From Lineus longissimus (lineage: Eukaryota; Nemertea; Pilidiophora; Heteronemertea; Lineidae), in contig NC_088309.1 of assembly GCF_910592395.1 (NCBI RefSeq), forward strand, positions 6,328,501-6,392,500: 64,000 nt of DNA, written 5' to 3'. The position numbers and the translations under genes were made by a program. The notes below the pieces were generated by a model. That model was not told where the DNA came from, made no database searches, and worked only from the letters and a program-made list of their open reading frames with translations. Positions within the stretch are counted from its first letter, which is position 1; every line of letters starts with the position of its first letter. Positions 44,399 to 59,900 of this stretch are shown here, piece after piece.

Positions 44399-47300
44399 GC
44401 ACGGCTTTCAAAACTGCTGATTGAAAATATCTTAATTTCTGTTTTCGCCTTGAAAAAGTACAGGCCAGCGGCCATGGCTGAAAGTTTCACATGAAAAAGA
44501 AAACGTAAACGAAATAATATGTTTATCACTGAAACTTTCTTTACAAGTGCACAATGAATAATGAATCAGTTCATTCAAATTATAGCAGCGTTTTTAATTT
44601 TCCAGGCACTATTAAGTCAGCAAAAAGAAACCGAAGGAGATAAACTACTTGAAGCGACACCTTCAAGCTTTGATAAAATAACGCCTAAAGACAATAAAGA
44701 ACTTGAACATTGCCCTTGTAAGTGCCTCTGAATGGGCGCCATTTCCAATTGACGTCACCACATCAACAAACCGCCTTTATCAAAGATTCCATTGAACTAC
44801 ATTGACGTAAATAGCATCCAATTTCCAATAGTATAATGGCCTCCGTATCACTAGCTTCTTCTTTGTTTACGTTTTATCACATTGTAACCTATAATCAGGA
44901 GGAATGTGTTCCTAGAGCTCTTTTAGATGTTTAGGGGTTATCAAGGGTACGATCCAGCGCGTTTTAGTGCTCTTTTGAAACAATTTAGGTATCAGCAGTC
45001 AGAGATAAAAAGTACACGTTAGTATAGGACTTCTATTTCGCTATATAAAATTAGTATCGCTTTTTTCTTCAAGAGAATATGGTGGTATTTTATACGTTAA
45101 AATGAATCATATCGCTGATTGTAATATTTAGAAGCTTCAAAATAGTACATGGTGTAGTTGTACACACATCTAGAGTTATTTGTTGGCCTTGGTATCGAGC
45201 ATGTATGAATTTGTCTAAGAATGTGTAACTGAAATGAATGACATGTTTATGGGCTTTTTACGCGACGTAATTAAACCCAAGCACGAGATTTGTGGGAGTT
45301 GACCTTGAATAATCCTAAAGGTCCCTTGGGAGACTGTTCAGTCGAGTTGCAAGCCACTTCTGGCTCTATCAGTCAAGACAGATGGCCATCAGCGCCAAGT
45401 AAAGAATCAGATATCAGTGATAAATGGTCGTGTACTCTCTTCTGATGTGAAATTTAGAAGTGGAATTTAGAAGTCTTCGTTATGGTCACAGGCAGTGACA
45501 ACTAACTTGCTTATGACCTGGGCAAAAGCTAGCACCGCTGGACTTAGTTTGGATATTGCAAGAAATTATCTCCATTGCTTCAATGGATATCGCATGAACA
45601 TTGGATAGCTTGAAAAATAATGCGCTATTCCAGTGTCGGTACAGAGTTACCACCATCAATCCATGACCCAGAATGGTTAGCATGGCTACGCTACCGAGAT
45701 TTGGGCGATTTCACGAATCAAGAAGGATAGTCAGTGGCCACGGCAGATTAGCAGCGGCTACCGGAATGATACATTGCACAGATATTGTCCATGCGCCAGA
45801 AAATCTGACAGTCAATATTGATATGGTGGTAATAAAAATAACGATGATTACATATCATTGACTAATGACAGCAGCTATAATGAAGAAAAACTACAAAAAT
45901 TGACGCCCACCTAATGGACACACGCCTCATACTGGCTTTTTTACAGCGTTCTCTGCCAAATAGCATCCTTGCCTACTTTCCAGGCTTCGTAATTGGAACT
46001 GTCGTTCTCAAGAACGCCCACACCGCCATGCTGTAAAAGTCTTTAGTCATGTTTCGACTTTTAAATCGGAAGAAGAAAAATACTTCACTACGATGTATCT
46101 ATACATCTCACACCTGAGTCAACTACTTTGTCTGCGCTTGATCCTTTCATGCTATTAGAGGCAATTGTGTTCTATATAAATAGAGGCTTTGCGGGTCTTT
46201 CGCATTGCTCATGAGACTAATTTGTCGCTGCAAATTGATATACTAGTTAATAGGTCGTCAACCCACCGCTAAAAAGCATATTGACCCTCAATGCATTGAC
46301 ATTGCTAAGCGCGTGGGTGGAGGCAACGGAGGCAATATTTACCGTTGGAAGTTCAGTACGCCAAAAAACAACTACTCTGATACATGTACATATAAATAGG
46401 CTGAGGAATGTGGACTTTGTCTTTCAGGTTATACATCATTACTAAATTACTGGGAGTGAGAAAGAGACTTTCTTTCATCCAGTGGCCATTTCTACCCGAC
46501 AGATTGTCTCGCTACCCATCAGACAAATAAAAGTACATTCTGTATGATGTAAGGAAATAATTTTCTCATCACGTGCGTCAAACTCGTGATTGTCTGGCCT
46601 ATGTTTGAAGAAGATGAGAAGTTTTTGCAAGTTGTATACCGCGGAGTTATCAATGTTACAGAACAAAGAGTGGTGTCTGCCCCCAGCAAGTGAAGGAAGA
46701 AGGAACATGAAAAAAAAAACTTTTATCAAAAAGTTCCCCGTTCAAATTTAAAGTGCGTCAGACCTAGATGCTGCAAGATCACGACGCGGTTGCCCATTTT
46801 GAACCAACGATGTGATCTCCGCCTTATAATTAAATCACGAGATCAGAGTAATCAACTATTGCCATGGAGGATGCACGCAATGACAATAAAAGAAGATCAA
46901 TGTCGAGCTAAGTGCTTGCTTAGGAATAACAAGAAGAGGCTCGGCCGCCTACACTTAGTGATGGGATGTACACTACTCTAGAACGACTGATCTTGGTTGC
47001 AGAGAAACATGACTTGAATATCAGTTGAACCACTCACTGACCAAGAGGGTCCAGGCAGGAAAACTGTCAATTAACAGTAAAATGACGAGTGCTAACTACT
47101 CAACAAGTGGTTTATCAATGAATGTGACCAACGGTGATTCCGGAAATGGATTACATATGATGCCCTCATCTAGTGATATTGCCTCAACGTATAGAAAGGA
47201 AGGAGTTTGTACTCTTGCTCTATCATTTTTTCCGACATCTCAAAACTAACACAAAACGTCTCGGCAAGACATAAAAGGAAATAATACCGGTAGTTCCTTG

Positions 47301-50300
47301 CCGTCACTGCTAAAGAAGCATTGCCAATTTCACTTGCACCTGACCGAAGAAATGTCTGATCGCCCAGTACAAAGATATTGCCTCAAACATGGTCGGTGAG
47401 GTCGGCTCTCAAACGACAGACTATTGTTTGTCTTCCCGCTTTGACATTTCCGACAGTGTGATGATGTTATCGGAAAACAAGGGCTACTTTATCACACAGA
47501 AGATGGCTTCATTCCGGTGTTATACATGTTGTAGCAGTTTGAAGTATCCTTCTGGAAAAAGCCTTTTGTCCGCATTGTGGGATAACGTTAAAAGAGGCCA
47601 TCACAGCCCATCATCGCAATACCTCAGCGATGAACAGTGCATAATAGAATCCTGTGTCCTTTTTTTGCACCGGACTCCTTTCTTTGGAATTCTGGGTCAT
47701 AACCTCAGATGGAAACCTACCCGGCATACCCACATTTTGTTCACCTACATGTACACTGCCAAACCCTTTTTAGTCTGTCATATTTATATCTGATCATCGT
47801 ACTTGAGAATGTTATTTTACAGCAACTCCGTTACAACATATTTTTATATTACGAGTGACTCGTTACAGTCTCAGATATAGCAAGGACTGTCTTGTTTTTA
47901 GTTTAATCTGATTGTTTTGGCAAACATTGGCAGTGGTACTTTTTCTTCTCTAAAAACGAATTTGGTGTGGCGTCGCCAAAGAAGATACAAATAATCGGTT
48001 ATTTTTCACAAAAATCTATAAAATGCTTTTTTTTTCTTTCACGATTTCAATTACATGTATGCCTAAGATCTATAGTTCAATTTATCAATAAGTGATGATG
48101 CAATGACGTCGGATTGGGTCTTTTATTAAAGATTCACAACAAACAAGTTCAGCATGATTGATTGATGATTGATTTTACTATTAATTTAACACCCTGTGCG
48201 TCAATAACTAATATATATCTTTAGATATATCCAATATAATATTTTTTTAACAAACAACGATTTATTTGTAATAGATTTATTGCCAAACAATAAAAATGGA
48301 CAGATCTGCCGATACGCATTACGAAAATAGATCTGTACACAATACGTTATTATTTTGGACAGCAATATTTGTCGCAGCCTAAGGACCAACATGATAATCA
48401 AACGGAAGAGAGATATTTCAGATCACGTGTTCAGATATAGAGAAACGAATATTTCCTGAAGATAACTTCAGATCAGAAATGAGTATGTTCTAGAGTGCTC
48501 CACAACTGCCTACTCAGAGACAACGAGAGACAGGCCACATGGCTGCTGTGGATCAAAAGAGGAACAACAGATAACAGACATTGCCCTGGTTTTGCAGAAC
48601 AGTCATAAAAAATAAATACAATCAAATGTTGAGAAGAATTAGGACCGAGAGTGCCTTTGAAGTAGGCTTATGGCGACGAAATCATAGAGGAAAACGCAGT
48701 TATATACCGTGAATGTTTACACCTGATGGAACAATGTTACTCAGCCGATCACACCAGGCACGAACCAAAGATATTTAAGGGCTATCTATTCTGTGAAGTG
48801 AGGCTGGGTGTTTTAGCATCTCCAGGGAAGAATCTATAACCACGACTAACTTCATCAATTGAAAGGACGCCGAAGTACAAACTGGTTTTTGGTCTAAGCG
48901 AAGAAAACGTACAATACTCGCATTCCTGCGCCAAGGAAAACCGTGACCGCCTAATACACTCGTATCATCAAAGAAAAAATGATTGGCGTTATCTTAAAAT
49001 CAAGTAAAGTGAAACATTGAATGACCACTTTACATTGATTAATGGAGTGTCGACTGAAATATTCACTAATACCAATTTATCTGAGATGTAACACGCCCCT
49101 GCTTTAATGATTCACCAATATTTGCAATTTTTTTGACAAATTCCGATAAAAACATTATTGAACTCCGTTAAATCGCTTCAACATGTGGCCACTGGGTCTA
49201 TTTCATTTGCGTAAATTAGAAGTTACTTTCGGGTCACACAAAACCATTATCGACGTAAAATATGATTGATTCATGAGATTTTACATACTTGCGTAGGTGA
49301 TAAAATTGTAAACAATATTTTTTCATAGAGAACGGTGTCTTTTCCCGTTCGTTATTATATCTGTTTTTCAGATGAGCTTATCGTCTTGCAGACTGTTATT
49401 CAGACGTTTTGTGGGACCACACTTTTTTGAACTAAGACACCATACTTATCATTCATAACCAACATGATGAGAAACTAACACAAAGAGCAAGAAATGAAAG
49501 TATGGTTTAAGATTTTCGACACTCCAGATCTCAAGGTGGGTTATTTCAAAATTATCTCCAAGAACACTCGACAACTGCAGGTCCAACGTTGCTTTTAAAT
49601 ACAACTTGATATCAAAGACGCAGTGAAGATGATCATCTGACGATATTTGACGCCCTTGGGTGTAGTCTTAATGGGGTGTGTCCAACAAATATCAGAAACT
49701 CACTTTTGGTCATGTAAACATATCGTTGTTTGGGCAACTACCTAATATTTACTGTTATCGAAAACACACGTTCTTTAAAAATTGTTTGTCAGAGCCAGAA
49801 ATAGTCTTCAAAATCAATAATTTCATGAAATCAAGAAAAACATCCGTTTGACGACATATCCGTTTGAAATTGCAGAAAAATCTGGGAAAATTTTAATTTT
49901 AAATTCTTTCCTCGAGGCCAACACATCATCACTTTTTTAATTGCATATTTGGGATTTAATTGGAATTAAAATGGGAATATCATGAAGTCTAAATAGTTTA
50001 AATAGCATAACATGTCCTCAGGGGTAAAAACATGTCGTCTCCAAAAGTCTGAAACTTCCAGAAGAACACGAAATATTTCTACTTTGAGCTTGGCCTCAGG
50101 TCTCGCATTAATGATACAAAGTGCACCACGGCTGATATTTTCAGGTTCTGATGCAAAAGATGAAGGCATTCTTTAATTTCTAAACAGCTTACAAGTACGT
50201 AACTGTGACCACAGGCACCTGAACCTAAAATACATCAGTGTTGTCATTGATGTCACCAACAGAGAAAAGCTGAACCAAATTTATAAAATAGAGCAAATAA

Positions 50301-53300
50301 TTATTGTGAAGTTCACATCAAAAGCTTTTTCAAAGCAGTGCGTTTTCTACTTAATCTTCTCCAACGTATCTTTAAATGCAATTTTAAATGCAATTTATTT
50401 TTATCATTGTCGTCGTAAGTGCAGTGGTATTCTGATAGAAGGGTCAAAGGTGAAATGTTACGGTGGGTCACACGCATGTATACTTCTGCTCCAAAACGAT
50501 TTACTGGCTAATATGGCAAAATGCAAGACAGACGCCCCGCACTTGCACATGCAAAAAAACGTTCTAAAGAAAAATCCAATCTTACTTTGATTGGTAAGGT
50601 TTGTTATGCATGGGTATGCATGGCTGTACTACATACACCAATGACCATGACCGAGTGACTCTGATTACACGTAGTTGGGTAATAATCAACGACATGTATA
50701 ATGGAACTAGTCAGCATGACAAGTCATAGCGTTTATTTGCCCAATCCGGATTAGGCCTATTGATCTCATTGAAAGCTGTTTCGTAAGGGTCAATGTAATC
50801 AAGATAAGTCCTGAAAACATTTCATAAGCCAGTGGAACAAAGGGAATTTATAGGTGCGAGCGGGCTTTGTCTGTGAACAATAGACTGCGTATTGTGGTTG
50901 CCCTAACTTCTTTTAACTGCGCGGAAAACGTAATGGCAGCCTGGCCTAACCGAGCCGAGTCCAAGGATCTCGTACCAATCCTATTACGATAGCATCTTGA
51001 TCAAAGTGGCTTTATTTGCCCGGGATGTGATGGAAGTTACCTTCCTTTACTGTAACGCAATAAAGAGATGGCAATCAAACAGATTTTAAGGCACAGGAAG
51101 CTTATCATTTCAAAGTTAGGTGTCTGTACCACCGGAAGCTATGAGGCAAATTTGGCTTTGAAATGCTGAGAACAATCCCGTTTGCGTGTATGGACTATTG
51201 ATACCATTTCATGGTTCTGATGAAGCGTTATTTTAATGCTTCGTCCCCGCGATAAGAAATACGCTTAAGCTAATAGCTTCGAGAAAACATATCACCTCCT
51301 TCACCCATCTCACGATTAGTGTCGGCCGTCTCTCCACCACTTTGCTTTGTTCCCAATCGATGTTATGGTCCTTGGCTACATGATCTGTGATGGCCGATTT
51401 GTTGGACTCACTCTAGTTACAGAATTTTAAATCCGAAAGCTCTTCATGGCCTTTGCACGAATTCCCCCCTCTATTACATTTATATCAATAAAATATTGAA
51501 CTCCTCTCAAGTTACTATTTTGATAAATCGCCTCGGGGCTTGTCAGCGTGTATCATAATTCATCGAGAGTATCAGTACAATCATTCTCTGTTACAAAAGA
51601 AAAATCTATTTACAAATACCTGTAGCGAAGGAGACACCAAACACTTTTAAGGTAATCGCGATCGCTGAAGTACCTAGGATTAATTTCAATAGCACTTTGA
51701 CTTCGGGCAACATCGAGTCAATAACTAATGGCAATACACGTCGGGAAAATCTTCTTTTCTACTTCCCTCAGCACTTGTTGTGTCATGACCAAAAATGGTC
51801 TTTCATTTATTCCTTTATATCTTGCCAAATTTCAGGAGGTAAGTATTGAGTTAGCTAGCACGGCAGCTTCCCTGTCACCGTTTTGTCAGTGGCTGGTTAT
51901 AAATCAAAAAATTAAAAAACCGTTCTTGACAAATTGGCTTATCATGTCGAGATACAGCTCCGCTAATCGACATTTTTCATGTAAGCTGACACGTTTCTGT
52001 ACCAATAATGTTAGTAATGTTTTACTGTGACCGAACCAGCGTACATGACCGATGTACAGCATGATACTGGTTTTTGTTGACGTAATTGACGGGCCAGAAC
52101 TAAAAGACTTATTCGACATATTACGGTACAACGATCAAGCTTTAACCTACCAACATAAGCCATCAATGTTCAAAATTGTTTTTAACTTTACACCTCATCA
52201 GCCTATTCCGCTATCAACAACCATCACATCCCACTCCAGAGCCGTAGGGATCTATGATCACAAGGTCAACAAAATAGAAGACTTTCCGATCAGTGCTAAT
52301 GTCCCGTATATAAACATCATAACTCCCGCGGGTTGTATCAAAGATGTATAAGCAGTCTGCCTGGATTCCTCAGGATGCTGATAGATTAATGTGGCCTGCC
52401 AGTCTAGATTACACTGAGCCGCACTCTCGTCGTAGAATGGGTCCCTTTTCAATCATTTGATACTTACCAGAAAAGAAACTGTAGATTATGTTAGGTTCAG
52501 TTAAATCTTCTTTTTGATGTTTTTTTCTCTAGAACCGGGGATCTGTGATCAAACGGTCAACAAGATGGACGTATTCTGTGCACATATCACACATTACTCT
52601 AAATATCTCACTTTTGCATCTCATCACAAGCACCCGAATACACATAAAACACATTTTTTATTAGTTTTTGGGTTATTTTTCACAGTGCACAATTTCTTTA
52701 CCTGGTGAGTAGGCCTATACTAGATGTATCTTTAATTCTTGGCTAGGCAAAAAGGACTATTACGCGAGTACTTACCCGGGTGAGTGTCAATCTGACAAGC
52801 ATTTATTTTCCAGTTGCATGGTGACTGGCAAGAAAGCGCTCTCGTTTAGGTTACATGCACCATCATTGCTCAAGGATGGTATTGGTTGCGGGGGTGGAGC
52901 TACTAAAATGACAGCTCCACGAGTGGTGTTTGAAGAGACAACCAATACCTGAGGTTTGGTATCAATAGCTTTTCGAAAACACATAAAACTAACAATGAGA
53001 TGTGATATTGACTGATGTTTGACCGCTGGCCTATTTTGCACCAACCAAAGCAGGTCATGGTTCCCTAACCAAGCAAGTTATAAAACGTCCTTGCCTAACC
53101 AGCTGATAATGTCCCCATAGTAAATCTGGCTGATAGTATCCCCATGATAGTAAATTGGTGTCTCGGTGGATCATTATCAAACACTACTTCCATAGAGAAC
53201 CTTGCTTAGTCATTTATTTAGATAGAAGTCTACTTTATCATCATGCGTCGACCGCGCCACAATAGTATCAAACTGATTACTCTGCCCTACCTGACTACGC

Positions 53301-56300
53301 TTCTCATTCATCAATTATCGCCTGATTGGGATATACTCACCTGAAAGTATAGATATTGATATCATAAGTAATGATTAAACACGCAAATGGAAATCACAAT
53401 AACAAAGAAGACTATTCTGGAGGTAGGTGTTAAAGGGACCATGATGGCTTATCTCTAAACAAATGCTGGCCCAGCATCAGGACTCAGATATTGGTGCAAT
53501 CGATAATTGATAGAGCTGGTGTTTACGTTTGAAATGCCCTAGAAGTTCAAGATACCACGAAATATCGCTATATACATGTACATATAAGTCAGAAATTATT
53601 ATTATACGCAATTAAGTTCTGAGGTATGGACGTTCATGGTCTCTATCATTGACATCTACATCTACATATGGTTATGCATGCTACTTCGTACAAGGAAAAA
53701 CAAGCCGGGAAAACATAAACATAATCATGAAGTACCACTGCCTTTGTTGATTTCTCTTGACTCACGAAGTCTTTGCTAATGATGAAAAAGACTGCTATCG
53801 TATACCGGGATGTTAGCGATACATGCCACAGGGAGTCAGGATGTTGTTGTTTTCGATAACGACACACTCTTATGCTAAAGCAAACAATCCTCCTGCTATT
53901 CTTTTAACCACAGCTCCTTCTCATCATGCCCGTTGTCAAGGGAAATCAAATGGGAAAGAGTTAATTTGCGTCTGCGAAGCATAAATTTGCAATTCTGGCA
54001 AACGGTTTGTGTTGGCGCGTAAAGTACCAGGCTAGAATATGATACCCATGGTGATACCACTTAACCAAGCGCAATTTATTTTCGGTCAAAGGTATTGTGG
54101 AAGAATGTACGATAAAAACGTAGATTTGCATACAACAGGTGAGATAAATATACCCATAGTGATAAAATAAGTGGTTCTCATCCTCTACTTAATAGTGGAA
54201 CTTTTGTTCAACAGTTGAACTAACTAGAGCATTGTTGGTCATGAGTGTAAGAAATCAGTCAAATTTGTAAGTTGGAAAAGGTTTGTATGATTTTCCTTCT
54301 TTCTTCGACAGAATAAATTGAGCTAAATTAGCCAAGCAACTGCAAATAAAAAAGATGCTATTTTACCAAGAACGTGTACAATATGTTATGGAGCGTGCAA
54401 GCTGATCAGTATAAAATACGAAGGCTTCCCGTAAAACTACATAGGCTAATTTTCATATCAAAACATAATGATACTAGAAGAAATATGTAGAATGATCCCG
54501 AGGAGAGATGTTTTATATCCGAGCGAGAATGGGCATTATGACTCCCGGGATACCTTCATATAACATCTCATTTATCATGGCGGCTCGGTGATTTACGGGA
54601 TACGAAACCCAGCACTGGCCTGGGGGATATGTAGAGGGCTCGATAGACTGAAAAACATATGGCTTTTGTTTGCTAATTAAAACTAATAGTGTTAATATCT
54701 TCGTTTCACACTGGTGTATAGTCAGTTACAAGACCTGCTTCAGATTCAGTATTAAGAACAAACCATTCATTGTGTATTAAGGAAAAAAGATCGATGTTCA
54801 AGAGCACGAACAGCATCTTTTTCAAATTATCATTAATTGTTCCCAGCTGACTGAAGAGCATATGAAACTTGCTCTACTTTAATCACATAAGTATATCTTA
54901 TACCTCATGGTGAAACTTTGTTTTTCTTAATGATTGATACATGTACGTGCATGTACTTACATACGTATACCATTGTATTACACGTTGCATTAATTCACGC
55001 AACAAGTCGATTTTGATATGTCCAACATGTATCATGTTTCATCAACCACGAAATAATTTTTACGAGATATTCTGTAATAAAGCCAGCCGACCTTGTCATA
55101 AGGCTTAGGTTAATAGATTAAACATTGCATCCTCTTCGCGACAATGTGCAACATCTTGAAACTAATTGATAGCATAAAATAATGCGATTTTCTAATCGCT
55201 CTGCAAAGGTCAATTACGATGACTACAGACATTTTTGTATTGAAAGCGCTGCACGCAGGGATTGAAGAGATTGGTGAAGTTGCTAACTTCAAATCAATTT
55301 CGTTTAGAAAAGAACCACGAATGTCGAAAAGAAAAGCTCACTCATAGAGGGTAGAATTAGTTAGCCCTATATTTGGTTTCTGTTGATTATGTTCAATGCG
55401 TAAAAATTCAGACTTTTCGACATTTTCGTATTTTTCATTGGAGTGTGAGAAGACGAAAATGCTCAGAATTTGGAAATTTCAATATCTGAATAAAAGAGCA
55501 TGGCGTTAGAAGTTTTGACTCTGACGGCCATGGCCAGTTTCCTGAAATTTATGGTGATTGCGGACCAAACTGTCATAGGCTGTCACGAGGTATCCAGCGC
55601 AATTATGCGTGGAACTATCTAAATCGCCATCAATGGACAGCCCGCATGGCCCACTGTCAACAGCAATTAGCGTATATATACCACTTCATGTTGGAATGAT
55701 GGGATACCAATGACAACAAATCATGTCTCACAGCCACGCTGAATTGATGGAGATATTCCAGCGAGGAATCCTTCATTCAGTTATTATTAATGCCGGGGAT
55801 TTTCCACTTCACCTATAAGCTTAAGCGGAAAAAATACATTTTTGCAATACAGACACAATGACCTGGGCAGCCGGAATGCAGCACTCAAGAAATTGCATTA
55901 AACGGAATACTGCAAACGTATTTTTCAGATACATGTACTTCCGTGCTTTCGCAACATTTTTACAAAGCCACCAGCTGTCAAACATTTCGGAGATGTTGTT
56001 GATCAAGATGAATATTTGATCAAAGTATAGATGTCTTGTCAGTTGGGCGTCAACCATCGGGCCATTATCTTTTGATCCATATTGGCAACTTCTACATGTG
56101 TTTATTGATGGAAGCGAGTTACATGTAGATTCAATTCAAGAGCAGAAAAGAAGAGAAAAGAAAAATTGGTAGCACAAATTGACATCCCATTAAGAAATCA
56201 GCTGCAGCGAGGCATTTTTCAATGCTGATAAGCGGTTTTTGCCAGAAGCTGCTTCCCACTAAAAGCCTTCAATGATTGGACTGTAATTACCACTAGCTGC

Positions 56301-56606
56301 AGCAAATGGCAGTCATTGGTAAATGAATATGCCTCCCTGAGAAAGATAGGTGGACTGACTTCTATGTGTGGACTGTACGAAGTCATTACGTTCACATTGT
56401 ATTTGTCCTTGCCGGTTATCGACCCCCACGAAAGATTTTCCTAGGATTTAGATAAGCTTTCAATATTTGCCCTGTTAACCCTTTGATAAGATAGTCGAAC
56501 AATGGGGATTTAGGCGCAATGCAAGCAGCTAGGCTTTGTTTAAAGACAATAGACCGTGTATTGAACGGCATGGGCCTAAATTCTTTTAACTGCCAAAAAA
56601 GGGGAG

Positions 56607-56961
56607 GGAGATTGAGATCAGGGACTTATCACGGATCCTTATACGTATACGGATAGGAATGTACACACAATTGGTCCTCTTTCTACAGAGTTTTGTCCGT
56701 ATACGTTTAAGGATTAGGGAGATTGAGATCAGGGACTTATCACTGATCCTTATACGTATACGGATAGGAATGTGCACACAATTGGTCCTCTTTCACAGAG
56801 TTTTGTCCGTATACGTTTAAGGATTAGGGAGATTGAGATCAGGGACTTATTACGGATCCTTATAGGTATACGGATAGGAATGTACACACAATTGGTCCTC
56901 TTCTACAGAGTTTTGTCCGTATAGGTTTAAGGATCCTTGATAAGTCGCTGTTCTCAACCTC
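56607..56961. mobile_element. GGGAGGTTGA-family element with three 110-bp tandem body units
   Basis: GGGAGATTGAGATCAGGG recurs at 56607, 56717 and 56827, giving an exact 110-bp period. Each unit holds ACTTATCACGGATCC, TTATACGTATACGGATAGG, ACACACAATTGGTCCTC and GTCCGTATACGTTTAAGGAT. The array ends with a single right terminus, GATAAGTCGCTGTTCTCAAC. Units are more than 90 percent alike by eye, so the amplification is recent. Confidence 0.85.
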
Positions 56962-59900
56962 TGTAATGAGTGTCTTTCCCCTTATAACTCGGCCTTCGAT
57001 GTTGGGCATTCTCATCAATCAGAGTTACTTAAGGACCTCAAAATGAACGCCATTCCATATATCAAAACTAGTTTAGCAACGGGATTACCAAACAACCATT
57101 CGGTTGCGTATTAGTGGATCTATAACAAAATCTACAATCTAGTCCCCACGGTGAGTAAGTCCGGCCCTATCTCACAATGATGGATACGTATGTATTGCTA
57201 TGGGATACCAACTTGCCTTAGATACGACTTTTTGTACACTCTGGTTTAGCTCTTTGGTCTGAGGTCTTATCATACCGGCAATCACCAGACGTACCAAACG
57301 TACCAAGAAAGATAAGCGTGATGATGGCTTTCCGCCGTCAATACGATATATTTAGTCAATGGCTCCCGTGTCTTAATACCATGATGGCATTAATTAATAG
57401 AAGGGGAACAGCAGCATGTGTGATCAATATCAGGAGGTGGGGCGCTAATGTCATTGGGAGGTCGGTGATCTTTGTTCTGACAATCAACGGCTGCGGGATC
57501 AAGAATAAACCCGCCGAAATATCGTAAAGATTTCCTAATAGGACACTGACATTGGCTTATTGGTTCGACCACGCCCTATCATCTCATTGTGCCGCATCGG
57601 TCAATACAAACATACTTTCAATGACAAAAAAAGATAAATAATTCATGTCATTGATCTGATGAACCCGACTCGCATTACGATCTCGATCAATCCCTTGCCG
57701 CGTCCACCCGCAGTTCGCACAACAGGGATCACCAATTACTTGCCGCGGTAACTTCATTACTCGAAAATGAGATCATTAACTTCAAAGAAGTATCGAGTTG
57801 TGCCATTGTCTTGGCACAACATCAAATGGCTTATGAACCCACTATTGATAATGCAACGACGGTTTCTAAAGTTTCTTTTCACAATATCCGTAAAGATACT
57901 TTCGGAGGAGACAGGGCAATAGAAGGAAACCACCGCTCTCTCTCGCTCAGTCTGTGACAAGTATACCCGCATGATTGAGCGGAAATCGATGACCCAGGAC
58001 CCCAGATTTGATAGGCAATGTTTCTATTGCGCCACTCCGACAGCCCGAAGAAAAGGGATGAATTGCAAGAGGGCATTACTCAAGGCTGTATTCGGTGGCA
58101 ATTTGGTGAGTAATGTTATGATGGCAACATATTGCCAAACACTACGACGAAAACCGGACTTATGAGAGATGTTTTGAAATTAATTCGTTACGATGACCCG
58201 CATGTTCCCAGTTTTCGTCTCAGTTCATCTGGTTTATAGCACCACTTTACCAGCACGAAGCCCGCTTTATTCCGAAATCCTTATGGAAAATGGAAATTGA
58301 AAGCTTAGCGGAGCTGCTGAGCTTCACAGAAGAAATTGATAGCTCGGTGAATTGAGTATTCCACCGAGTAAAGAATTTATTTCCATAGAGACGTGAAACA
58401 ATATTTAAGTGAATATTTTCAATTATCCAGCTGGTTTAAGAAGTTTTAAGAAGAGAGTAACACGCACCTGTTTACTCTCAATAGGATGTCTGACATAGTC
58501 CTAAGAGACACAAGGTGCAAGTGTAAATTTTAGATACATTGTACGCAAGTTTTACGGGGGATTTTCGGCACATGGCCAGTTTATAGACAATGTTTATAGA
58601 CAATGGGTTGGCGTCATCAAGTTGGCCGGTGGACATGACGTCATAATGTTCAGGCTTGACATTTTGTCAATTTCTCCTAATAATCAATGAAAGGTCTTAC
58701 ATCAGTGAAACTAAAGCATCATAAATGACTGCAAGAGCGTGATTATAGAACATTATCAATATTAACCAGACTAAAATGGCGGCATATGATGCTGACATTA
58801 CCAACATTGGCATAGAAGCGCCGTAAAAGTGAATAATTTACTTGTTTTCTTGGTATTGATTTAATAACACACACGATTCTAAAAATTATATCCGTTTAAT
58901 GACACCGACCGTGACCAAACATATGGCTTTCTATTGTTGTCAATGTCACTGTACCATTTCATTGCTTCTTTATGACCATGCAGTGTTCATCCGCCCGGAT
59001 GCGTATGCGGTGATTGTGGTGCGTATGCGTATCTCCCCGAGTTCTATATTCCCTGGGTCAACGTCCCCCGCATCCAACAATATTCCAGCGGTCATATTCA
59101 CTCATATTCAGTATCATGACTACGATCTCCCTAACGAAAGCAACCCTCTGGCTCTATGACATTCACCACCTTATCTTACTGGTAAGTACCACTGGCTGGG
59201 AACTGGGCATAGATGGATATCAGGATCCGAAGCTATATACCCGCCCCATCTTAACACCAATACTCGGCGAAGCCTTTCATTACCCGCTCACCGATTTTCT
59301 ATTTGACTGGCTTCTGCGGCGAAGCTCAGTAAATCGACTGTCATGCTGAAGGCTTTAGAAATGGCCTTATTATAGGCTGACACGAAAGAGATGACTCAAC
59401 GCTTTCCTCTCTTAGCCCATATAGACCATACTACATGTACGTATATGCAATTTCGTTGCTTGTGTTTTTTTAGTGATATACATGTACGCAAGTATGGATT
59501 ACTTGATGTACATTAAGTGATAACTCTTTCTATTACCAGACAGAAAGGCAACCATTGGTCAGAGTATATTGTTTGCAGTAAAGCCTTGGGATTCTTCATA
59601 GTATACGTTGTGATAACGATTTTTTTTAAACGATTTCGGTCTTGCTCATCCCAGAGGTTAGTGTAGCGTTAGGACCGAGGTACGAGTTGGGAGCTCTTAG
59701 TGAGGGTTGCGAAACCTGTCTATCGGTTTCCGTCGTTTCGAGACCAACTTCCTCGCCCACAGAGCCTACATGTGGGATAGGTTTAACGCTATCATTATAC
59801 ACAATCGCACAACGAACAGTTTATCGCCGATTTCTAGTCGGCCGTATGGACGTTAAAGATGATAAAAGCTGTATATTCATCAGATTTATTCTGCGAAAAC

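Noticed and set aside
47389-47793. 134-codon plus-strand open frame
   Set aside because: One frame of this length is expected by chance in 64 kb; no motifs, splice context or family resemblance.
51622-51720. Minus-strand hydrophobic frame (VLLKLILGTSAIAITLKVFG) that weakly resembles the S3 segment of SK channels
   Set aside because: Its only donor leaves in phase 1, while the next SK exon needs phase 0; conserved YHxxEVQ is absent; the acceptor is weak. Resemblance is likely chance hydrophobicity.
53330-53360. TTTCAG|GTGAGTAT on the minus strand, a donor or acceptor look-alike
   Set aside because: The neighbouring frames are full of stops; no exon can be built.
58440-58500. Possible 33-base microexon GACTATGTCAG...AAACAG|GTGCGTG on the minus strand
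   Set aside because: Splice-like edges exist, but the peptide (DYVRHPIESKQ) matches nothing in SK and nothing links to it.
59014-59349. 111-codon plus-strand frame overlapping an 86-codon frame
   Set aside because: Two overlapping frames without motifs; taken as chance.
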